A DNA stretch of 7,192 nt. Origin: an uncultured Lachnoclostridium sp. (GTDB taxonomy: Bacteria; Bacillota; Clostridia; Lachnospirales; Lachnospiraceae). The stretch spans positions 1 through 7,192 of the forward strand of contig CABQJX010000133.1 in the NCBI GenBank assembly GCA_902464595.1, in the 5' to 3' direction. Shown piece after piece: positions 1-6,027 of this stretch. How positions within the stretch are numbered: the first letter of the stretch is position 1; every line of letters starts with the position of its first letter. The position numbers were made by a program, and so were the translations under genes. Under the pieces are notes generated by a model that worked only from the letters and a program-made list of their open reading frames with translations, had not been told where the DNA came from and searched no databases.

Positions 1-57
1 TATCAAAAAATCCGGACAGGGTGTTCATAATTTATTCATTCATGCGTTTGTCGTGCC

Positions 58-86
58 ATTATATCTGTATTTTTCCATAAAATCAA
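58..86 (-). promoter_or_regulatory. Sigma-A-like promoter pointing out of the left edge
   Basis: On the minus strand TTGATT (81-86) and a perfect TATAAT (58-63) are separated by 17 bases, the optimal spacing. Transcription would start near position 51 and run toward position 1. This suggests that the next gene, just outside the window, has its own promoter and is not simply part of the spoIIM transcript. An ATG at 28 opens a frame that stays open to the window edge (nine codons), but it has no ribosome binding site, so no gene is called. Confidence 0.5.
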
Positions 87-142
87 ACACATTTTTCCCA
101 CTCAGGACTATATTTTTGTCTAATTTACATAATTCGCACAAG

Positions 143-174
143 ATATGGGAGAGTAAATTTCTTCTCGCCCATAT
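143..174. other. Hairpin downstream of spoIIM
   Basis: Arms ATATGGGAGAG (143-153) and CTCGCCCATAT (164-174) pair at ten of eleven positions around a 10-base loop, 42 bases after the spoIIM stop. It is placed like an operon-end terminator, but the minus-strand sequence after it (CTTGTGCG) has no U-tract. It may be a weak terminator or an mRNA 3' end stabiliser. Confidence 0.4.
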
Positions 175-215
175 GTTGTAAAATCTCTTTGGAAAAATAA
201 AAGTATTCGGGGTGA

Positions 216-740
216 CTAAACATGTCTCAAAAGTACCTCGCAAAAAGCGCCTGCCCCTGTAATGGCAATCAAAAGAGCTCCAGACAGGATATGAAGCCGC
301 TTTCTCTCCTGTCCGGCCCAGACAGACAGCACATACCATACCAGAAAATAGAAAATCCCCTGTGGAAATAGGGCTGCTAAAAAGGAAATAATTCCCATAA
401 CCCCTTTTCGCACGGTAAGGACAGAGAGTACGACCGATAAACTCACACCGCCATAAAAAGTGAGCACTCCAAAGAAAAGGCGGCTGGCCACCGTAAGCCC
501 TACAAGCCACCCTACAAGAACCTCCAGGCTTCTTCTGCGAAACACAAAGGCAAATGCCTCCCATTCCCTCGGCCCCATTCTCTGAAACCCGGACATATCC
601 CAGCCCTGGGACAAAGAGGAGGCTCCCAGAATACAGCTCTGGATCGTAGGGCCTCCAAAAGCAAGAGCGGAGGCAGTTCCGCAGAGGATCCCTGCTGTAA
701 AACAGGCAAGAAGCCAATCCCCATAGGAAAACCTGCTCAT
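216..740 (-). CDS. spoIIM: SpoIIM-like stage II sporulation membrane protein
   Basis: This is a 174-residue, very hydrophobic protein with no enzyme motif. Likely membrane segments lie at about residues 9-29, 72-92, 94-110, 112-141 and 150-168. A soluble stretch (about 40-68) follows the first helix. The core at about 90-131 has the pattern of the SpoIIM/DUF95 family: a Gly-rich helix (YGGVS), a spaced G..G helix and a Phe-Pro-Gln turn at 125-127 before a further helix. In Bacillus, SpoIIM works with SpoIID and SpoIIP in septal peptidoglycan removal and engulfment. Position directly after a nudF-like gene supports the call, because nudF and spoIIM are also near neighbours in B. subtilis. The start is uncertain. 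The ATG at 740 has only a weak AGGTG four bases upstream. An in-frame GTG at 773 would add 11 residues but has no good ribosome site either. The family call is by pattern, not alignment, and the sequence is divergent. Confidence 0.72.
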   Translation of the reverse strand: MSRFSYGDWLLACFTAGILCGTASALAFGGPTIQSCILGASSLSQGWDMSGFQRMGPREWEAFAFVFRRRSLEVLVGWLVGLTVASRLFFGVLTFYGGVSLSVVLSVLTVRKGVMGIISFLAALFPQGIFYFLVWYVLSVWAGQERKRLHILSGALLIAITGAGAFCEVLLRHV

Positions 741-822
741 TCTGCACCTGAACCAATTTTTTCCCAAAACCACCGCCCCCAGAGGCCGTCCTTTTTTCTA
801 CTCTATGTAAGGTTCTGGCTGT

Positions 823-1431
823 TTATACGCCCTTTTTTCCTGCCAGCTCGTCCGCTTTGTCCAGGGAGCGGTATTTTCTGGCATAAGCCATGATCGCTGC
901 AATGGTCTTTCCATCGGTGATCTGCCCGGTATAGATCATCTCCTCTAATTCCTCCAGCGTACAGGGAACCACATTGATGACCTCGTCCTCGTCCAAATGC
1001 TGATGGGAAGGGATCAGATGATGGGCCACAAAAATATCAATCGCTTCATCGCAAAAAGCTACTGTAGTAGTCAGGCTCATAAGATATTCTAACTGTTCTT
1101 TGGAATCCACCCGGTATCCAGTCTCCTCCTCCAATTCACGGAAGGCGCACTCTGCCTTCGGCTCTGCCGGATCATCCAGCTTTCCTGCCGGGATCTCAAG
1201 GGTATAACGATCCAAAGCGTTGCGGTACTGGCGCACCATAAGGATCCTTCCGTCATCTGCCACAGGAAGAACAGCGGCAGCGCCGTCGTGGTGGATAAAA
1301 TCCCACTTTGCCCTATGCCCGTTGGCCAAAACGGTATCCTCATAAATTTTCAGGATATTTCCTTCATATTTCAGCTGGCGGTCCAAACGGATCACCGGGA
1401 TCTCCTGCTCTTTCTTTTCCTCTGTTCCCAT
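823..1431 (-). CDS. nudF: Nudix hydrolase, ADP-ribose pyrophosphatase-like
   Basis: This is a 202-residue cytoplasmic Nudix hydrolase of the NudF type, whose known members cleave ADP-ribose to AMP and ribose 5-phosphate. The N-terminal beta region (about 10-50) and the QYR...LEIPAGKL run (68-85) are typical of the subfamily. The Nudix box spans 83-106 and ends in RELEEETGY, keeping the metal-binding glutamates. Its first loop is one residue longer than the consensus (G-x6-E instead of G-x5-E). The proline usually found about 16 residues after the box in ADP-ribose hydrolases (SPGF region) is absent: the segment reads LTTTVAFCDE. LDEDE at 146-150 matches the C-terminal acidic loop of the family. 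The start is set at the ATG at 1431, which has AAGGAG eight bases upstream. An ATG at 1455 would add eight residues but has a poorer ribosome site. It lies 55 bases after proC. Exact substrate is less certain than fold. Confidence 0.85.
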   Translation of the reverse strand: MGTEEKKEQEIPVIRLDRQLKYEGNILKIYEDTVLANGHRAKWDFIHHDGAAAVLPVADDGRILMVRQYRNALDRYTLEIPAGKLDDPAEPKAECAFRELEEETGYRVDSKEQLEYLMSLTTTVAFCDEAIDIFVAHHLIPSHQHLDEDEVINVVPCTLEELEEMIYTGQITDGKTIAAIMAYARKYRSLDKADELAGKKGV

Positions 1432-1439
1432 TTTATCCT

Positions 1440-1445
1440 CTCCTT
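1440..1445 (-). promoter_or_regulatory. Ribosome binding site that decides the nudF start
   Basis: AAGGAG on the minus strand lies eight bases before the ATG at 1431. The alternative ATG at 1455 is preceded only by scattered GGA triplets, so the shorter protein is preferred. Confidence 0.7.
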
Positions 1446-1486
1446 CTTCTTTCATTCCGTTCCGTATCCTTTTCTGATCCCGGAGC

Positions 1487-2284
1487 CTATTTCATTTTCT
1501 GGGTCTTCTCATAACAGGCATCCCCTGCCTTGATCACCGCATTCCGCAGGCCGTGTTCCTCTAACGCTGACACCCCTGCAATGGTGGTTCCCCCAGGGGA
1601 GCATACCTCATCCTTTAGCTGGCCGGGATGCTTTCCTGTCTCCAGGACCATCTTCGCACTCCCCAATACGGTCTGGGCTGCCATAGCGTAAGCTGTCTTT
1701 CTGGGAAGACCATACTTCACGCCGCTGTCCGCCAATGCCTCAATAAACATATAAACATACGCCGGAGAGCAGCCGCTGACACATCCCACCGCATCCATGA
1801 GACGCTCCTCCACCAGCTCCACCCGTCCGCAGCACTGGAAGATCCGGCATATCATCAGCCTTTCTTCCTCTGTGTATTCCTGTTTTCCAAATGCCAGGCC
1901 GGTCATTCCCTCTCCCAGCATCGCTGGCGTATTGGGCATGGCCCGCACCACCCTCACATTTCCTCCCAGCCGCGCGGTCAGATCCTCTATGGATGCACCG
2001 GGAGCCAGGGATACGATCACCTGGTCATGTCTTACCGTTCCCCGGATCTCATCAAATACCGGATCAAAATACTGGGGTTTTACTGCCAGGATCAGATACT
2101 TCACTTCCCCGGCACACGCTGCATTGGAGGAGGCGAAGGGAACATTTGTCTCTTTCTTTACCTTTTCCATGGTTTCCCTGTGAGCTGCTGTAAATACCAT
2201 ATCCTCCGGCTGCATTTCCTTGAGAAGTCCCTTTAAAATGGCCTTTCCCATATTTCCCATTCCGATCAGGCCGATCTTTGCCAT
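1487..2284 (-). CDS. proC: Pyrroline-5-carboxylate reductase
   Basis: This is a 265-residue cytoplasmic NAD(P)H-dependent enzyme that reduces 1-pyrroline-5-carboxylate to proline, the last step of proline synthesis. The length is normal for the family. The protein begins with a Rossmann dinucleotide-binding motif, GLIGMGNMGKA (residues 5-15). It has the AVKPQ strand (67-71), the signature RAMPNTP (114-120) and the C-terminal dimer-domain motif CSPGGTTIAG (228-237). The usual SGSGPAY loop reads SGCSPAY (170-176), a mild variation around the substrate site. The start is the ATG at 2284, with AAGGAGG seven bases upstream. An in-frame GTG at 2329 would add an implausible 15-residue leader ahead of the Rossmann strand. 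The gene follows the lysA-like gene by 85 bases and leads into nudF, all on the same strand, so co-transcription is likely. No proline-specific control element was seen. Confidence 0.95.
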   Translation of the reverse strand: MAKIGLIGMGNMGKAILKGLLKEMQPEDMVFTAAHRETMEKVKKETNVPFASSNAACAGEVKYLILAVKPQYFDPVFDEIRGTVRHDQVIVSLAPGASIEDLTARLGGNVRVVRAMPNTPAMLGEGMTGLAFGKQEYTEEERLMICRIFQCCGRVELVEERLMDAVGCVSGCSPAYVYMFIEALADSGVKYGLPRKTAYAMAAQTVLGSAKMVLETGKHPGQLKDEVCSPGGTTIAGVSALEEHGLRNAVIKAGDACYEKTQKMK

Positions 2285-2291
2285 GATTCTT

Positions 2292-2298
2292 CCTCCTT
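2292..2298 (-). promoter_or_regulatory. Ribosome binding site that decides the proC start
   Basis: AAGGAGG on the minus strand lies seven bases before the ATG at 2284. It fixes the start directly ahead of the Rossmann strand MAKIGLIG and rules out the upstream in-frame GTG at 2329. Confidence 0.8.
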
Positions 2299-2369
2299 GA
2301 CAGACAGGCGCGCCCCCGAAGCCCTGCACAGACAGGATCCCGAAAGCACGCCCTCCTTTTCTCTTTATC

Positions 2370-3638
2370 TTAACTGAATTTCTTCAAAATATCACAGAAA
2401 TCAAAGGTTGCAAAATAATCCCTCGGAGTCTCGGCCCTGCGGATCATCTCCACCGTTCCATCCTCCTTTAACAAAAGCTCTGCACACTTTAATTTTCCGT
2501 TATAATTATATCCCATGGCAAAGCCGTGAGCCCCTGCATCGTGAATGAACAGAAGATCTCCCTTTACAATCTCCGGCAGCCTGCGGTCAATGGCAAATTT
2601 ATCATTGTTTTCGCATAAGGATCCCACTACATCGTAAAGGTGTGTACCGGGCGCCTCCTCCTTGCCCATAACGGTAATATGGTGGTATGCACCATACATG
2701 GCAGGACGCATCAGGTTCACCGCACAGGCGTCCACACCGATATACTCCTTATAGGTGTGCTTCTCATGGACAGCCTTTGTCACCAGAGCCCCATAAGGCC
2801 CCATCATAAAGCGGCCCAGCTCCGTACAGAGGGCCACGTCTCCCATACCGGCAGGAACCAGGACTTCCTCATAAACCTGCCTTACGCCTTCCCCGATCTG
2901 TAAAATATCGTTAGGCTCCTGATCCGGACGGTAAGGGATCCCGATTCCTCCGGACAGATTGATAAATGCAATATGGGCTCCCGTTTCCTCGTGAAGCCTT
3001 ACAGCCAGCTCAAAGAGAATCTTCGCCAGCATAGGATAATATTCATTGGTCACCGTATTGCTGGCCAAAAATGCGTGGATCCCAAAATTCCTTGCTCCCT
3101 TTTCCTTCAGGATGCGGAACGCCTCAAAAATCTGATCCTCCGTCATGCCGTACTTGGAGTCGCCCGGGTTATCCATAATATCATTGCTGATCTTAAAGAG
3201 TCCCCCCGGATTGAAGCGGCAGCTGATGGTCTCCGGGATATATCCCAGAGTTTCTTCCACGCACTGGATATGGGTAATATCGTCCAGGTTGATGATGGCC
3301 CCCAGCTTCTCGGCGTATGCAAACTCCTCCAAAGGCGTATCATTAGAGGAAAACATAATATCATGGCCGGAAAAACCGCAGGCTTCCGACATCATAAGCT
3401 CTGTAGCTGAGGAACAGTCCGTACCGCATCCCATTTCCTTTAACAGCTTTAAGAGAAAGGGATTGGGGGTTGCTTTCACCGCAAAATACTCTTTATACCC
3501 AGGGTTCCAGGAAAAAGCCGTTTTTAACCGTCGTGCATTCTCCCGGATCCCCTTCTCATCATATAGGTAAAAGGGAGTTGGATATGTTTTCTCGATCTCC
3601 CTCAACTTTTCCAGTGTCACAAATGGTCTTTTATCCAT
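2370..3638 (-). CDS. lysA: Diaminopimelate decarboxylase family PLP enzyme
   Basis: This is a 422-residue fold-type III PLP decarboxylase (alanine racemase-like barrel plus C-terminal beta domain). Family members convert meso-diaminopimelate to lysine. The PLP lysine is K55 in YFAVKATPN. Cofactor phosphate loops are visible at SGGIG (229-233) and ELGR (273-276). The substrate arginine motif RPAMYGAYHH is at 311-320. The Cys-Glu pair from the partner subunit is at 342-343 (GSLCENND). The closing GAHGFAMGYNYNG is at 369-381. Two segments differ from textbook LysA. The usual HxHIGSQ strand reads HAFLASN (188-194), and the usual YNxRPRxxEVL end reads YNGKLKCAELL (379-389). The R311/Tyr and Cys-Glu residues favour diaminopimelate as substrate, but another carboxylated amine is possible. 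Start ATG has AGGAAGGA five bases upstream. It begins 22 bases after pyk, so the two are probably co-transcribed. Confidence 0.86.
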   Translation of the reverse strand: MDKRPFVTLEKLREIEKTYPTPFYLYDEKGIRENARRLKTAFSWNPGYKEYFAVKATPNPFLLKLLKEMGCGTDCSSATELMMSEACGFSGHDIMFSSNDTPLEEFAYAEKLGAIINLDDITHIQCVEETLGYIPETISCRFNPGGLFKISNDIMDNPGDSKYGMTEDQIFEAFRILKEKGARNFGIHAFLASNTVTNEYYPMLAKILFELAVRLHEETGAHIAFINLSGGIGIPYRPDQEPNDILQIGEGVRQVYEEVLVPAGMGDVALCTELGRFMMGPYGALVTKAVHEKHTYKEYIGVDACAVNLMRPAMYGAYHHITVMGKEEAPGTHLYDVVGSLCENNDKFAIDRRLPEIVKGDLLFIHDAGAHGFAMGYNYNGKLKCAELLLKEDGTVEMIRRAETPRDYFATFDFCDILKKFS

Positions 3639-3660
3639 AGCTGTCCTTCCTCTTTCGTCC

Positions 3661-5097
3661 TTAATCGATGTTGATCACCCTCATAATGTTGGTCTGGGTA
3701 GCCGCCTCATGGCGTCTTGCATAAGTAACCACGCCTGCGGTGATCACTGCCAGCTCGCCGGAGGATACCAGCTTCCGTGTCTTTAACTCCTCCACAGAAT
3801 TTTCAATCAGCTCGTCTGTGGACTCAGCACGTCTGGACCAAACAGGGATAACCCCCCACTGAAGCTGCATCTGGCGTACCGTAGCCGTGCTGGGAGACAT
3901 TCCGATGATCCTTGCCCCCGGTCTCCACTTTGACAGCATCTGAGTGGTAAAGCCAGTGATGCTGGGTGCAATGATCACATCTGCGTGAAGGTCATGGGCG
4001 GTGGACACGGATGCAAAGCATACTGCATTGGATACATTGCGCATATTCTGCTCGCTGACCTGTCTCTGGCGGTATCCCGCATAGTCCAGATGGGACTCTG
4101 TCTCTGCCACGATCGAAGCCATCATCCTAAGTGCCTCCACCGGATATTTTCCCATAGCCGTCTCTCCGGAAAGCATCACAGCATCCGTACCGTCATAAAC
4201 TGCATTGGCCACATCTGTGACCTCTGCTCTGGTAGGTCTTGGATTGCGGATCATGGAGTCTAACATCTGGGTTGCTGTGATAACGATCTTACATGCCTCA
4301 TTACACTTGCGGATGATCTGTTTCTGGATATGAGGAACCTGGGCTGCAGGGATCTCCACTCCCATGTCTCCTCTGGCCACCATGATGCCGTCTGCTGCCT
4401 CAATGATGGCATCCAGATTCTCAATTCCCTCTGCATTCTCGATTTTGGCGATCACCTTGATGGAGGATCCTGCCTCCTCTAACATTTCTTTAATTTCCAG
4501 GATGCAGTCTGCGGTTCTGACAAAGGAAGCGGCGATAAAATCAAATCCCTGCTTGATACCAAAACGGATGTCCTCTTTATCTTTATCCGTAAGAGCCGGA
4601 AGCTTGATCTTTACATTGGGAACGTTCACGCCTTTCTTTTCCCCCAGCTCTCCGCCGTTGATCACCTCACAGACAATATCGGTATCCTTTACGGACTTTA
4701 CCTCCAGCTCAATCAGGCCGTCGTCGATCAGGATCCTGTTTCCTGCTGACACATCCTCGTTCAGCCCGCTGTAGTTAATATGGGTGATCGTCTCATCTCC
4801 CACTACCTCCCTGGTAGTCAGGGTATAGATCTGTCCCTCCGTCAAGGACACCTTGCGGCCCTCCTTTAACACACCGGTACGGATCTCAGGCCCTTTGGTA
4901 TCCAAAAGAGCTGCTACCGGAATATCTAATTCCTTGCGCACCTCTTTTAACAGCTCCAGGCGGCTTAAATGCTCATCATAATCTCCGTGTGAAAAGTTAA
5001 AACGGGCTACGTCCATACCATTCTTGGCAAGCCCGCGCATAATATTCCTGTCATTGGTATTGGGGCCCATGGTGCAGATGATCTTTGTCTTTTTCAT
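3661..5097 (-). CDS. pyk: Pyruvate kinase
   Basis: This is a 478-residue cytoplasmic glycolytic enzyme that transfers phosphate from phosphoenolpyruvate to ADP, giving pyruvate and ATP. N-terminal TKIICTMGP (4-12) and RFNFSHG (32-38) are active-site segments. DTKGPEIRTG is at 66-75. The catalytic lysine is K218 in AKIENAEG, and the signature MVARGDMGVE is at 239-248. TATQML (274-279) and the NPRPTRAEVTDVANAV helix (285-300) complete the barrel. The B domain is at about 72-168 and the C domain at about 350-478. The glutamate at position 71, equivalent to rabbit Glu117, is the residue known from K+-dependent pyruvate kinases. The protein lacks the extra C-terminal PEP-utiliser-like domain found in Bacillus enzymes. 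Start is the ATG at 5097, with GGAGG seven bases upstream. An in-frame TTG at 5103 sits only one base from that site and is unlikely. Confidence 0.97.
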   Translation of the reverse strand: MKKTKIICTMGPNTNDRNIMRGLAKNGMDVARFNFSHGDYDEHLSRLELLKEVRKELDIPVAALLDTKGPEIRTGVLKEGRKVSLTEGQIYTLTTREVVGDETITHINYSGLNEDVSAGNRILIDDGLIELEVKSVKDTDIVCEVINGGELGEKKGVNVPNVKIKLPALTDKDKEDIRFGIKQGFDFIAASFVRTADCILEIKEMLEEAGSSIKVIAKIENAEGIENLDAIIEAADGIMVARGDMGVEIPAAQVPHIQKQIIRKCNEACKIVITATQMLDSMIRNPRPTRAEVTDVANAVYDGTDAVMLSGETAMGKYPVEALRMMASIVAETESHLDYAGYRQRQVSEQNMRNVSNAVCFASVSTAHDLHADVIIAPSITGFTTQMLSKWRPGARIIGMSPSTATVRQMQLQWGVIPVWSRRAESTDELIENSVEELKTRKLVSSGELAVITAGVVTYARRHEAATQTNIMRVINID

Positions 5098-5104
5098 GTT
5101 CAAT

Positions 5105-5109
5105 CCTCC
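5105..5109 (-). promoter_or_regulatory. Ribosome binding site that decides the pyk start
   Basis: GGAGG on the minus strand lies seven bases before the ATG at 5097. The same site is one base from the in-frame TTG at 5103, which therefore cannot be the main start. Confidence 0.8.
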
Positions 5110-5125
5110 ATATAAGTTGTAAGAC

Positions 5126-5138
5126 CAGGTATAACCTG
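5126..5138. promoter_or_regulatory. Palindrome upstream of pyk, possible operator
   Basis: CAGGTATAACCTG has perfect 5-base arms around ATA, 29 bases before the pyk ATG. The short TGTAAG sequence also occurs on either side, at 5118-5123 and 5137-5142 on the plus strand. The position suits a repressor site or a small leader hairpin. I could not find a convincing -35/-10 pair in this gap, so a separate pyk promoter is not shown. Confidence 0.3.
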
Positions 5139-5163
5139 TAAGTGTAACGGGTGCATGAAACAG

Positions 5164-5197
5164 ATCGGATTATGATTTGGGGGAATCCGATTTTTTT
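5164..5197 (+). terminator. Hairpin with T-tract, reads as a plus-strand terminator
   Basis: Perfect 8-base arms ATCGGATT (5164-5171) and AATCCGAT (5184-5191) flank a 12-base loop. Seven T residues follow on the plus strand (5191-5197). The stem overlaps the last codons and the stop of the rhomboid-like gene. Read on the minus strand the hairpin is followed only by CTGTTTCA, so it would be a weak terminator for the resident genes. By shape it stops transcription entering from the plus strand, although no plus-strand gene is seen here. Confidence 0.4.
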
Positions 5198-6000
5198 ACA
5201 TGCTGATGTGTATATAAATGATCCATGCAGTATTCATAACTGCCTTCACATTTAGAACAATAGCGGAACTCCATTCCGGGGCTCTCCTCGTCCGTCCTTC
5301 CACAGACCGCGCATTTATGGCGGGCACGGCTTACCGGACGCATCGTCTGGGCCTTAAAATCCTGCCTGCGCTTCACCTCTTTGGGACTGTATTTCCTAAA
5401 ATCCCTCGTCATCAGGAAAAAGATGATAAAATTAGCCATGGAAAGGAAAATAGCGATGCGGTCCGCCATCCCTCCGTAAACAAATCCGAAGACCAAGAAG
5501 AAGGCGTCGAACAGAGCCAGCCATTTGGCCTTTACTGCCAGGATGAAATAAATATAAAAATATTCTTCAGGAAATGTAACCGCATAAGCCAGGAAAATGG
5601 ATAAGGTTAAATAATAGGTGTTCAAATGCATCTCCCATCCAAAAAGGAAATACACAAGAAACTCTGCCAGTATGATACCGATAACTCCCATAAAGAAAAA
5701 TACATTGAACCGGAATGCGCCCCAGACAGCCTCCAGGGAACGGCCCAGGGAATAATACATGAGAGCCGCAAAAATGATCCAGAAGGGGCTTAAGGTAGGC
5801 GGATAAAGGAGAAAGGTAAACAAACGCCATATCTCGCCGTGAAGGATAGCCTCCGCGTCCAAACTCAAATAGCTCATAAAAAACCCTGGATCCATGTACA
5901 TCATGGCAAAGCCTACAGCGTACATGATAATGATATAATACATCAGATTGTGGATAGCATACCGTCCAAACCGCTGTTCCATTTTACGAAAAAATTTCAT
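5170..6000 (-). CDS. Rhomboid-fold membrane protein, catalytic motif absent, Cys/His-rich tail
   Basis: This is a 276-residue protein with about seven predicted membrane helices (about 17-37, 72-86, 97-120, 126-145, 147-157, 161-176, 181-197) and a soluble basic tail. Rhomboid features include HGEIWRLFTFLL (54-65, matching the first loop and next helix), SLExxWGxFRF (88-98) and a VKAKWLALF segment (156-164). The active-site GxSG of helix 4 is missing; the equivalent stretch reads YYLTLSIFLAYAVTFPE (129-145). The helix 6 region holds no histidine. It is therefore probably a non-proteolytic rhomboid relative. The tail has Cys and His at 230, 233, 248, 251, 258, 261, 265 and 267, spaced like one or two zinc-binding knuckles, probably cytoplasmic. 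Start ATG has AGGAAGGA five bases upstream. It follows corA by 27 bases, suggesting co-transcription. Function is unknown; membrane protein binding or quality control is only a guess. Confidence 0.75.
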   Translation of the reverse strand: MKFFRKMEQRFGRYAIHNLMYYIIIMYAVGFAMMYMDPGFFMSYLSLDAEAILHGEIWRLFTFLLYPPTLSPFWIIFAALMYYSLGRSLEAVWGAFRFNVFFFMGVIGIILAEFLVYFLFGWEMHLNTYYLTLSIFLAYAVTFPEEYFYIYFILAVKAKWLALFDAFFLVFGFVYGGMADRIAIFLSMANFIIFFLMTRDFRKYSPKEVKRRQDFKAQTMRPVSRARHKCAVCGRTDEESPGMEFRYCSKCEGSYEYCMDHLYTHQHVKKSDSPKS

Positions 6001-6027
6001 TCTATCCTTCCTTTTCTAATCCTTCTA

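Noticed and set aside
40..756. A 238-codon open frame on the minus strand overlapping spoIIM
   Set aside because: It covers the SpoIIM-like gene in another frame, is rich in Cys, Arg and Phe, shows no family motif, has no ribosome site, and runs on into AT-rich non-coding sequence.
1628..2236. A 202-codon plus-strand open frame opposite proC
   Set aside because: ProC is unmistakable on the other strand. The plus-strand protein is Cys/His/Ser-rich without recognisable domains and is a shadow of the coding bias.
2285..2369. A possible leader peptide or terminator between lysA and proC, with repeated CAGACAGG (2301-2308 and 2329-2336)
   Set aside because: The GTG that could open a short frame is only two bases from its AGGAGG. 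No stable stem plus T-run is present. The 8-base repeat is short, and CAGACAGG also occurs elsewhere in the window.
4364..4774. A 136-codon plus-strand open frame opposite pyk
   Set aside because: It lies wholly inside the pyruvate kinase gene and its Ser/Pro-rich low-complexity product is typical of antisense frames.
5098..5103. TTG at 5103 as the pyk start
   Set aside because: It is only one base from the GGAGG, whereas the ATG at 5097 has ideal spacing and begins the conserved MKKTKIICTMGP.
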